Below are positions 17,293 to 24,930 of a stretch of 64,000 bases of DNA, piece after piece. A model generated the notes under the pieces. The model worked only from the letters and a program-made list of their open reading frames with translations. It was not told the DNA's origin and made no database searches. Numbering within the stretch: position 1 is the first letter of the stretch; every line of letters begins with the position of its first letter. The position numbers and the translations under genes were made by a program. Source of the DNA: Enterococcus_E cecorum_C (lineage in GTDB: Bacteria > Bacillota > Bacilli > Lactobacillales > Enterococcaceae); the NCBI RefSeq assembly GCF_052119425.1, contig NZ_JBQKFH010000002.1, forward strand, positions 36,459 to 100,458. The letters run 5' to 3'.

Positions 17293-18741
17293 TTAAGCTA
17301 AATCTGCACCATTAGAGGCAATCACTTGTTTATACCAGTCAAATGATTTTTTCTTCATACGTTTGCCGCTACCTTCAATCTTGTCATCCAAATCGACATA
17401 GATAAAGCCATAGCGTTTGCTCATTTCACCGGTAGACGCTGAGACTAAGTCGATACAGCCCCATGGTGTGTAACCCATCAAGTCGACACCATCTTCTATT
17501 GCTTTAGCCATTTGTTCGATATGCGCGCGTAGGTAGTCAATGCGATAATCATCTATAATTTGGCCCTCAGCATTTATTTCATCAACAGCTCCTAATCCAT
17601 TTTCAACGACAAAGACTGGTTTTTGATAACGATTATACAGTTCATTTAGAGCAATTCGTAAACCAACTGGATCAATTTGCCAACCCCATTCACTCGCTTT
17701 TAAGAATGGATTACGCACCCCACCTAGTAAGTTACCAGCTACTGTATCAGATTCATCGCCAGTCACCGTCACCGCAGAAGACATGTAGTAACTAAAACCA
17801 ACATAGTCAACTGGATAAGCTTTTAATAGGTCTAAGTCTTCTTTGGTAATATCAAGATCTTCAAATTTCACCCCGCGGCTATTTAAGAAACGGTTGGTAT
17901 ACCCTGGATATTCTCCACGTACTTGCACATCCGCACAGTAATAATTGAAGATTTGGTTTTGTTCCATCGTAGCTGCTTGGTTCACTGGATTGGCATCCAA
18001 ACTATAGGTTGTCGCATAAATAATCATACAACCAATTTTTAAATCTGGATCTAACTCATGACCAATCTTCACAGCTAATGAACTGGCTACAAATTGATTA
18101 TGCCATGCTTGAGCAATATTTTTGAAATCGCCCGCACCATTTGATAAAACCATGCCTTGGCTTAACGCTGGAAAATGAAGCGCTGAATTGATTTCATTAA
18201 AGGTCATCCAGTATTTTACTTTACTGTGGAAACGAGTTAAGACCACTTTGGCATAGCGTTCATAAAAGGCAATTAATTCACGATTTTTCCAACCACCATA
18301 TTTTTTCGCTAAGTTTAAAGGCATTTCGTAGTGTGAAATCGTGATAACTGGTTCAATGCCATGTTTCAAGCATTCATCGATAACTTGATCATAAAATTTT
18401 AACCCTGCTTCATTTGGTTCTAATTCATCACCTTGTGGGAAAATACGACTCCAGGCAATAGAGAAACGATAACATTTAAATCCCATCTCTGCAAAAAGCG
18501 CGATGTCTTCTTTAAAATGTTCATAATAGCTGATCCCTTTATGGTTTGGGTAGACATATTTTTCTTCATCAATCGTCCAGTCAAATTCTGGGCTGCCTAG
18601 GACTTCAAAACGAATTTTTCCACCTGGCATCGCATCCGCAACCGATAAGCCCTTGCCATCTGCTAAATAGGCACCTTCTAATTGATTTGCTGCTGTAGCG
18701 CCACCCCATAAAAAGTTTTCAGGAAATACTGTTTGACTCAT
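17293..18741 (-). CDS. bglA: 6-phospho-beta-glucosidase, GH1
   Basis: Glycoside hydrolase family 1 enzyme of 482 residues that splits phosphorylated aryl-beta-glucosides or cellobiose brought in by BglP. The acid/base Glu183 lies in TFNEIN, the nucleophile Glu380 in VVENGLG. The start FPENFLWGGATAANQLEGA is the GH1 N-terminal signature. Only 18 nt separate it from bglP, so it is the last gene of the operon. Confidence 0.93.
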   Translation of the reverse strand: MSQTVFPENFLWGGATAANQLEGAYLADGKGLSVADAMPGGKIRFEVLGSPEFDWTIDEEKYVYPNHKGISYYEHFKEDIALFAEMGFKCYRFSIAWSRIFPQGDELEPNEAGLKFYDQVIDECLKHGIEPVITISHYEMPLNLAKKYGGWKNRELIAFYERYAKVVLTRFHSKVKYWMTFNEINSALHFPALSQGMVLSNGAGDFKNIAQAWHNQFVASSLAVKIGHELDPDLKIGCMIIYATTYSLDANPVNQAATMEQNQIFNYYCADVQVRGEYPGYTNRFLNSRGVKFEDLDITKEDLDLLKAYPVDYVGFSYYMSSAVTVTGDESDTVAGNLLGGVRNPFLKASEWGWQIDPVGLRIALNELYNRYQKPVFVVENGLGAVDEINAEGQIIDDYRIDYLRAHIEQMAKAIEDGVDLMGYTPWGCIDLVSASTGEMSKRYGFIYVDLDDKIEGSGKRMKKKSFDWYKQVIASNGADLA

Positions 18742-18759
18742 ATTTATTACCTACCTTTA

Positions 18760-20595
18760 TTATTTGATTACGACTAGAAAATCTTCATTTGCTAATACTT
18801 CTACTTGATTTAAATCTAAAATATCCGCATAATCATTGGTATTTGTCACAATGATTGGGGTAATTAGATTATAACCTTTATTGGAAACGCGTTCAACATC
18901 AAATTGTACCAACAAATCTCCTTGTTTCACTTGTTGTCCTTCTTTTACTTTTAATGTGAAACCATCGCCCTCTAGTTCAACGGTATCCATTCCGATATGC
19001 ATTAAGATTTCTACACCGTCATTCGTTTTCATTCCAATCGCATGTCCAGTTGGAAAAGCCGTCATAATCACACCATCAGCTGGAGCCAATAATTCTCCTT
19101 TAGTCGGCTGAATAGCGATTCCTTTACCCATCGCACCTGAAGCAAAGACTGGATCAGGTACTTCAGATAAGGCTACTACTTCACCAGTTAATGGGCTTTT
19201 TAATACAACACGTTGGATTTGCGTATCCGTTGTTTGTGCTTTGGAGTCAGTAGTTATTTTTTCAATCGTCTCAGCTGTTTGATTTTCTTTATATAAAACT
19301 AAGGTCAAAATAAAACCTAAAATAAAAGATACAATTGTGGCAATCACAGCCATCATAACATTAGATTCAATTTTTGGATTAGGACTAATGAAGGTTGGAA
19401 TAGAAAGAACGCTGATTAAACCAAAAGCAAAAACTTTCACTTTCGCCCAACCGATGATGGCACCACCGACTGCACCTGAAATACAAGCCGCAATAAATGG
19501 CTTTTTCAGTGGTAATGTCACCCCGTAAACCGCTGGCTCAGTAATTCCAAAGAAAGTGGTTAAACCAGAAGAAATCCCTAACGAACGCATTTTGATATCT
19601 TTTGTACGTACCGCAACGGCTAAGGCTGCCCCACCTTGTGCAACAATTGCTGGTAATAACATTGGTGCCATTGTGTCAAAACCTAAATTGGATAAGTTAA
19701 GCATCATAATCGGTACAAAGCCCCAATGCATACCAAACATGACAAATACTTGCCATAAGCCACCCATTACCGCACCAGCAACTAGTGGACTAAGGTTATA
19801 AATACTATTATATACGCCACCTAAAGTATTACCGATAATTGTACCCACTGGACCTAATGCCACAAAGGTTAAAGGAACCATCACTAATAACACAATTAAA
19901 GGATAAAAAATAGTGTGTAGTGATTTTGGCACAACTTTTTTAATGATTGGTTCAATTTTACTTTGTACAAAAACAGCTAGTAAAATTGGTAATACTGAAG
20001 AAGTATAGCCAGATGGAGATAACACTGCTGGAATGCCTAGAAAATCTAAACCTTTGCCCGCTGAAGCAAGCGAAGTAATATTGGGATAAACTAACGCAAA
20101 AGCAATTGTTGCAGCAAGATATTCATTTGCTTTAAACTTTTTAGCTGCTGTATAGGCTAACATCACAGGCAAGAATGTAAAAAGACCATCCGCACCTGCA
20201 TATAAAATTTGATACGTCCCACTCGTTGCATCCATCCAATGAAGCGTCGTTGCTAATGCCAAGAAACCTTTGAGTACCCCCGCAGCTGCCATAGCCCCTA
20301 AAAACGGAGTAAAAATACTAGAAACAATATCAATTAATACACTTAACACATTTCCTTTTGGCGTGCTGTCTTCTTTTGATTCGCCAAGGGCATTGTTTTC
20401 CATAATTTCTTGATACTGTCCGCCACTTTGTACGACTTGAACTACCTCAGGATCGGCTTTTATCGCTTGGGTATCCGCCTTGCCCTCATCTTTTAATTTA
20501 AATCTTAGGCGGGTCGCACAGTGTGTAAGGATAATAACGTTATCTTTCCCACCTACCGCTTCAAAAACACGTTGTCCTACTGAATTTTTACTCAT
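18760..20595 (-). CDS. bglP: Beta-glucoside PTS transporter, IIBCA
   Basis: Single polypeptide (611 residues) that imports and phosphorylates beta-glucosides. Domain order is IIB (phospho-Cys26 in THCATRL), membrane IIC (about 95-450, GITEPAVYGV signature) and IIA (phospho-His533 in MHIGMDTVEL, with His518 nearby). All active residues are present. Expression is controlled by the RAT/terminator directly upstream and so by LicT. LicT normally comes from the same operon; here a 1.8-kb insertion separates it. Confidence 0.95.
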   Translation of the reverse strand: MSKNSVGQRVFEAVGGKDNVIILTHCATRLRFKLKDEGKADTQAIKADPEVVQVVQSGGQYQEIMENNALGESKEDSTPKGNVLSVLIDIVSSIFTPFLGAMAAAGVLKGFLALATTLHWMDATSGTYQILYAGADGLFTFLPVMLAYTAAKKFKANEYLAATIAFALVYPNITSLASAGKGLDFLGIPAVLSPSGYTSSVLPILLAVFVQSKIEPIIKKVVPKSLHTIFYPLIVLLVMVPLTFVALGPVGTIIGNTLGGVYNSIYNLSPLVAGAVMGGLWQVFVMFGMHWGFVPIMMLNLSNLGFDTMAPMLLPAIVAQGGAALAVAVRTKDIKMRSLGISSGLTTFFGITEPAVYGVTLPLKKPFIAACISGAVGGAIIGWAKVKVFAFGLISVLSIPTFISPNPKIESNVMMAVIATIVSFILGFILTLVLYKENQTAETIEKITTDSKAQTTDTQIQRVVLKSPLTGEVVALSEVPDPVFASGAMGKGIAIQPTKGELLAPADGVIMTAFPTGHAIGMKTNDGVEILMHIGMDTVELEGDGFTLKVKEGQQVKQGDLLVQFDVERVSNKGYNLITPIIVTNTNDYADILDLNQVEVLANEDFLVVIK

Positions 20596-20620
20596 GATTG
20601 AACCTACTTTCTTTTTTTAT

Positions 20621-20685
20621 TAAAAAAACCTAGATTGAAAAAACGGCATACTAAAAAGTATACACATCATTTTCAATCTAGGTTT
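20621..20685 (-). terminator. LicT-controlled terminator in the bglP leader
   Basis: Perfect 15-bp stem (20626-20640 with 20671-20685, core CCTAGATTGAAA) followed by a T run on the minus strand. Its left arm overlaps the end of the RAT, so RAT folding and terminator folding exclude each other. Confidence 0.9.
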
Positions 20686-20710
20686 TGCCTGACTTACTCA
20701 GTAACAATCC
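20680..20710 (-). promoter_or_regulatory. RAT antiterminator RNA site of bglP
   Basis: Minus-strand sequence starting GGATTGTTACTGAGTAAG and ending CAGGCAAAACCT, very close to the LicT/SacY ribonucleic antiterminator consensus. In the uninterrupted ancestor the licT stop codon (TAA of GAGTAA) lay inside this site. Confidence 0.92.
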
Positions 20711-20724
20711 TTTGAATATGAATC

Positions 20725-20900
20725 GGTGAACTACTCACCACTTAGCTAAACCTAACGGTTCTTAACGCTTGAAGTGGGAGGTTCTTGGGAATAGAGCATA
20801 CTTGATAGCTTATTTCTTCACTAACAGCGGTTTCTCTTATTTACCAAGCTATCCCCGTAGTTCCTACGGTTTTTTGATTGTGCCTAAGCTGAAGTTTGTA
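20725..20900 (-). ncRNA. Probable omega-RNA (reRNA) region of the IS right end
   Basis: In active IS605 elements the tnpB 3' end and right end are transcribed as the guide RNA of TnpB. Here this part is intact and structured: CCGTAG/CTACGG, GATAGCTT/AAGCTATC and the terminal right-end hairpin. The guide would be the bases after the end, 20724 down to about 20709, which match the old licT 3' end and the start of the RAT. Expression is inferred from the family. Confidence 0.5.
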
Positions 20901-21946
20901 TTCTTAGACCTTCGACCAGTATATTGATACTAGCGTTGATATCACGGTCATGATGAGTATGACAAATAGGGCAAGTCCATTCTCGAATATCAAGCGATTT
21001 CTTGCCATCTTTATGTCCGCACTCTGAACAAATCTGACTAGACGGAAACCACTGATCCACTTTGATGATTTCGCAACATACCTTTTACGTTTAAGTCTTC
21101 AATACAGATAATATCGTGATTTTTGATAATTTCTGTACTTAACTTATTCAGAAAATCAGCACGTTGATTCATTACTTTTTCATGCAATCTAGCTACTTTG
21201 CGTTTTTGTTTTTGATAATTTTTAGCTTCAAACAAATTGATGCCTTTTTGTTTGGCTAATAATGCCCGTCTTGATAACTTACGTTGTTCACGTTTTAATT
21301 TCTTTTCCATTTTGGACGTGAATTTATGATTATCAATTTTTTGTCCATCTGAAAGAATCGCAAAGTCTGTAATACCTAAGTCAATACCAATGGCAGAATT
21401 GGTTTTAGGTAACTCGCTAATTTCTTCTTTACATAACAAAGAAATATAGTATTTGCCACTAGAATGACGTGATATTGTAGCAGATTTAATCATCCCTTTT
21501 GGTTGTCTATGAAGATTAATTCTTACTAATGATTTCAATTTAGGAATTTTTATTAATTTACTATCAATCAAAGCAACTGTGCCATTTTGATTATTCGTTG
21601 TATAACTCTGAACAGGATTTTTCTTACTTTTGAAACGTGGAAAGCCAACGGATTTATTCCGAAAAAAATTCTTGTATGCTTTATCTAAATGAAGTTGGGC
21701 ATTGGCCAAAGCAAGGCTATCCACTTCTTTCAGAAATGGAAATTCATTCTTATATTTAGCCGGTGTTGGAAAAGTCATTTTTTTAGAAGGATTATTTTTA
21801 ACTTCTTCATACGCTTTTTTTCGATCATTAAGCATCAGATTGTAGACCTTACGAACGTAGCCGAAAGTTTTGGCAAAGAAGATTTCTTGTTCCTCTGTTG
21901 GATAGATTCTGAATTTGTACGCTTTTAGTCGTTCCACAAAGTTCAC
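20884..21946 (-). pseudogene. tnpB: TnpB RNA-guided nuclease, frameshifted by internal deletion
   Basis: The first frame (to 21038) has the TnpB start ERLKAYKFRIYPTEEQ, RuvC-I Asp in IGIDLGITDF and RuvC-II Glu in ICIEDLNVKGML, then a wrong tail QSGSVVSV. The correct tail continues in another frame to 20884: VDQWFPSSQICSECGHKDG, zinc ribbon CPICHTHHD and RuvC-III RDINASINI. The usual 25-30 residues between GMLRNH and VDQWF are missing. At the join, bases of CGAAATCATCAA could encode both RNHQ and EIIK, so a microhomology deletion explains the break. The true start may be the GTG at 21937, behind AGGTGA. Confidence 0.9.
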
Positions 21947-21953
21947 CTGCTTT

Positions 21954-22358
21954 CTATTTATGATTGTTTCCTTGATTTTGGATGTATTTCTTTACCACAT
22001 CAATTGGTGCTCCACCAGTCGTCAACAGACAAAAACTTTTAGACCAGAACTGTTCTTCCCAAAGAAATTGTTTGACTCTTGGGAAGTCACGTTTTATCAA
22101 TCTTGAACTAGCGCTTTTATAGGCGTTTATAAATTTTGTCAATTCTGTTTTAGGATGAGCTTTAAACATGACATGAATATGGTCTTTATCGTGATTCCAC
22201 TCCACTAAAGTAATGTGATACGATTCTGAAATTCTTTCAAAAGTTGCTTTAGCATAATCAGATATGTCATCATCTATCACTTGTCTGCGATATTTAGTTA
22301 CTAAAATAAGATGGTAATAAAGAAGGAACACTGAATGGTTATTTGTATCTAATTCCAT
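21954..22358 (-). CDS. tnpA: IS200/IS605 transposase TnpA (Y1 HUH)
   Basis: Single-strand transposase of 134 residues. The HUH motif is DHIHVMF (about residues 58-64), and the nucleophilic tyrosine is in APIDVVKKYIQNQ near the C-terminus. The sequence looks intact, so the element may still move or be mobilised. It lies just before tnpB on the same strand. Confidence 0.93.
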   Translation of the reverse strand: MELDTNNHSVFLLYYHLILVTKYRRQVIDDDISDYAKATFERISESYHITLVEWNHDKDHIHVMFKAHPKTELTKFINAYKSASSRLIKRDFPRVKQFLWEEQFWSKSFCLLTTGGAPIDVVKKYIQNQGNNHK

Positions 22359-22513
22359 TTTATATCACTCATTTCTAATATAGACTGATTATAAAATAGA
22401 ACGAAATAAGAAGACAATGTACTGTATTGCCGGTCTTCGAGTTACCAACAGTAACCCTCATACCGAACGGCATTCATCACCCACCTATAGAGGATGGGCG
22501 ACTTCTGCCTGAA

Positions 22514-23323
22514 TTACGTTAAATAGATTTGTTCTGACTCCTCCATTAACGGAAGATGTTGGGTGTGCAAATAATCATTTATTCGCTGCACACATTGAAA
22601 AGCTTGTGGATATTTTCCTTGAACCAAAGCATATAAGAATTCATCTGGCTGCTCTTTTAGATTTTCGTTACGAACATAGCGTTGGGCAAAATATTGTAAA
22701 TGTGTGACCATCCGCTGATAAGCAAGACTTTCTTCATCAAAAGTTTTACCAAAAAAGCGCCGGATCAAGGTAAGGATATCGCGAACCAATTTAGTTGCTT
22801 GCATGGTTTGCTGCATATTTTGACTATCTTGTTGACTATTGACCAAGTGAAAAGCAATAAAACCAGCTTCTTCTTCAGGTAAAAGAACGCCCAACCGTGT
22901 TTGGATAATGACTAAAGCTTGCTTTGCCACATAATATTCTTCTGGATAGTATTTCTTAGTCTCGAATAGTAAAGGATTCGCTAAGGTGATTCCTGATTTT
23001 TGACGCTCAATCGCATAATGCACATGATCAGTCAAATTCAAAAATACACTTGGCAAGAGCTTAATTTTCAGCGAATGTTCAGCCAACTCGACAAATTCAC
23101 GCACCGCCTCTAATTCTTCAGGCTGGATATCGGTCAGTAACTGCTCAAATTGCTGCAACTCTTGACTATCCTTTAAGACAAATTCTTTTTCAACCTTTGC
23201 TCTGTCAAATTGCTGCCCAGCTTTTCTACCAAATGCTAGGCCGCGTCCCATACAAACAATTTCTTCGCCAGCTTCATTTTTTGAAAGCACCACATTATTA
23301 TTAAATACTTGTAAAATTTCCAC
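22514..23323 (-). CDS. licT: LicT/BglG antiterminator, 3' end cut by the IS
   Basis: RNA-binding antiterminator for the bgl genes. Residues 1-55 are the CAT RNA-binding domain (NNNVVLSKNEAGEEIVCMGRGLAFG). PRD1 has His100 and His159, PRD2 has His208. The frame ends QIYLT at residue 269 because the IS begins there. The flank beyond the IS would add IHIQRIVTE, giving 278 residues, the normal LicT length, and restoring the last PRD2 histidine. The present protein lacks that histidine and may respond abnormally to HPr phosphorylation. A RAT and terminator precede the gene, so it is also autoregulated. Confidence 0.93.
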   Translation of the reverse strand: MEILQVFNNNVVLSKNEAGEEIVCMGRGLAFGRKAGQQFDRAKVEKEFVLKDSQELQQFEQLLTDIQPEELEAVREFVELAEHSLKIKLLPSVFLNLTDHVHYAIERQKSGITLANPLLFETKKYYPEEYYVAKQALVIIQTRLGVLLPEEEAGFIAFHLVNSQQDSQNMQQTMQATKLVRDILTLIRRFFGKTFDEESLAYQRMVTHLQYFAQRYVRNENLKEQPDEFLYALVQGKYPQAFQCVQRINDYLHTQHLPLMEESEQIYLT

Positions 23324-23351
23324 GAAGCTGACTCCTTAAGTAATTTATTGT

Positions 23352-23400
23352 ACAAAAAAAGCCAGAATCCCCCCATTTACTGAAATGAGAAATTCCGGTT
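23352..23400 (-). terminator. LicT-controlled terminator in the licT leader
   Basis: Minus-strand stem CCGGAAT/ATTCTGG (one G-T pair) followed by seven T. It overlaps the RAT at CCGG, giving the usual exclusive pair of structures. Confidence 0.8.
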
Positions 23401-23424
23401 TTGCCTGCCGAACAGTAACAATCC
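23397..23424 (-). promoter_or_regulatory. RAT antiterminator RNA site of licT
   Basis: Minus-strand GGATTGTTACTGTTCGGCAG followed by GCAAAACC matches the LicT RAT consensus. It begins only a few bases after the predicted transcription start. Confidence 0.92.
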
Positions 23425-23438
23425 TCTGTACAAAAAGT

Positions 23439-23468
23439 ATATTAGCAGATTCTAAAACCGTTTTCAAG
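23439..23468 (-). promoter_or_regulatory. licT operon promoter with overlapping cre-like site
   Basis: Minus-strand TTGAAA (23462-23467), 17-nt spacer, TAATAT (23439-23444). The -35 box is part of TTGAAAACGGTTTTA, which fits the CcpA cre consensus at 14 of 15 positions. Catabolite repression of the bgl operon by CcpA is therefore likely. Confidence 0.7.
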
Positions 23469-23487
23469 TACTTTTTTAAATATTTCA

Positions 23488-23532
23488 AAAAAAATAGACG
23501 ATAAGCCACTACACCTATCGTCTGTTTTTTGA
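23488..23532 (-). terminator. Terminator of nupC
   Basis: Perfect 8-bp stem AGACGATA/TATCGTCT with T runs on both sides, just after the nupC stop. Confidence 0.8.
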
Positions 23533-23535
23533 GGA

Positions 23536-24720
23536 TTATACTAAAATTCCGGCAATAATCGCACTTAAGAAGCTAACTAAAGTCGCCGCAAATACAATCT
23601 TTAAGCCATGTTTAGCGACTAAGTTTCCTTTTTCTTCATTTAAGCCTTTCATCGCACCACTAATAATCCCGATAGAAGAAAAGTTCGCAAAGGAAACCAT
23701 AAAGACTGACAGAATCGCTTGTGTATGTTCGCTAAAATGCCAGTTGCCTTGAGAGAGTTCGCTCATCGCTACAAATTCATTGGTTACTAATTTAGTCGCC
23801 ATTAAACTACCTGCATCCACTGCTTCATTCCAAGGAATCCCTGTTAAGAAGGCTAATGGCGCAAAGACATAACCTAATAACTCTTGGAAAGTAAAACCAG
23901 TAATTCCTTTAAAAATCGCGTTAATCATCGCAATTGCTGCCACAAAACCGATCAACATCGCCGCAACAGTAATCGCCACGTGGAAACCATCCAGAATATA
24001 CTCCCCTAACATCTGGAAAAAAGTTTGATCTTTGTCCTCTTCAGAAGCATTGAATTGATCTTCTTTTTCGCCTAGTTCATATGGATTGATTAAGCTGGCG
24101 ATAATAAAACCACCAAATAAGTTTAAAACCAATGCACAAATGACATATCTTGGCTCAATCATCGCCATATAAGAACCGACAATTGACATTGAAACGGTAG
24201 ACATAGCTGAAATACTCATCGTCAATAAGCGTTTTTCAGTTAAAAATTTCAATTCTTTTTTATAAGAGATAAATACTTCTGACTGCCCTAAAATTCCGGA
24301 AGCTACACCATTATAAGATTCCAATTTACCCATACCATTGATATAGCTAATGGCTAACCCTACATATTTAATGAATAATGGTAAAATCTTAATATAACGT
24401 AATATCCCAATAATGGCTGAGATAAAGACGATTGGCATCAAAACATTTAGGAAAAAAGGTGCACTGCCTTTATTCGCTACTCCGGCAAAGACAAAATTAA
24501 CACCACTAGCGGCAAATTCCAATAAATAATCAAATAATTTAGCAAAAGAAGCCACTAAAAAGGTCCCCACAGAAGTTCTTAATAAGAAAAATCCTAAAAC
24601 AAACTGCAAGACCAACATGATTCCAATCGATTTCCAACGGATTTGACTTTTGTTACTACTTGCCAAATAACTTAATCCAATAACAATAATTAAACCAACG
24701 CACGCAATCAATAGCTGCAT
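23536..24720 (-). CDS. nupC: NupC-family nucleoside transporter
   Basis: Concentrative nucleoside transporter of 394 residues. It has the CNT layout: N-terminal helices, the gate domain GVASGILGQSEVFISYKKEL (about 137-156), and a C-terminal core with VTNEFVAMSEL and VSFANFSSIGIISGAMKGL. It imports pyrimidine or purine nucleosides with protons or sodium. GAGGTGGG lies before the ATG. Monocistronic. Confidence 0.92.
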   Translation of the reverse strand: MQLLIACVGLIIVIGLSYLASSNKSQIRWKSIGIMLVLQFVLGFFLLRTSVGTFLVASFAKLFDYLLEFAASGVNFVFAGVANKGSAPFFLNVLMPIVFISAIIGILRYIKILPLFIKYVGLAISYINGMGKLESYNGVASGILGQSEVFISYKKELKFLTEKRLLTMSISAMSTVSMSIVGSYMAMIEPRYVICALVLNLFGGFIIASLINPYELGEKEDQFNASEEDKDQTFFQMLGEYILDGFHVAITVAAMLIGFVAAIAMINAIFKGITGFTFQELLGYVFAPLAFLTGIPWNEAVDAGSLMATKLVTNEFVAMSELSQGNWHFSEHTQAILSVFMVSFANFSSIGIISGAMKGLNEEKGNLVAKHGLKIVFAATLVSFLSAIIAGILV

Positions 24721-24881
24721 TTTCCCACCTCTTCATTTCTTTTTTCTTGTATATACATTTGACATACTGTTTTATAGATTAAGTATTTTCCACTATAATT
24801 GCAAGCATTGGATAACGATTTTTAGTATATTCTAAATAAGTAGACGCTAACATTTTAATAAAAATAATAAGTGAGATATAA

Positions 24882-24914
24882 GAAAAAAACTCACCACAAC
24901 TAGGTGTGATGAGT
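24882..24914 (-). terminator. Terminator of treP
   Basis: Minus-strand stem ACTCATCACA/TGTGGTGAGT with one G-T pair and a T run. Confidence 0.75.
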
Positions 24915-24930
24915 CCATGAATCATTCTTA

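Larger units (their letters stand above)
20725..22517 (-). mobile_element. IS200/IS605-family insertion with tnpA and broken tnpB
   Basis: Element of 1793 bp. The ends were set by rejoining flanks: the left end follows TTTAAC (22518-22523, minus strand), and removing the element restores a continuous licT frame ending LTIHIQRIVTE. The right end has the subterminal hairpin typical of the family (CCCACTTCAAGCGTTAAG ... TAGCTAAGTGGTGAGTAGTTCAC). The left end has a CCCATCC/GGTGGG hairpin near 22485. No target duplication is seen, as expected for single-strand HUH transposition. TTTAAC is a target motif known for IS605. Confidence 0.88.

Noticed and set aside
20641..20700. Ordinary terminator of an upstream gene
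   Set aside because: The overlap with a RAT consensus shows it is the regulated leader terminator of bglP.
21038..21946. TnpB as a complete 302-residue protein
   Set aside because: Its last residues do not match TnpB, and the true C-terminal part is found in another frame further downstream.
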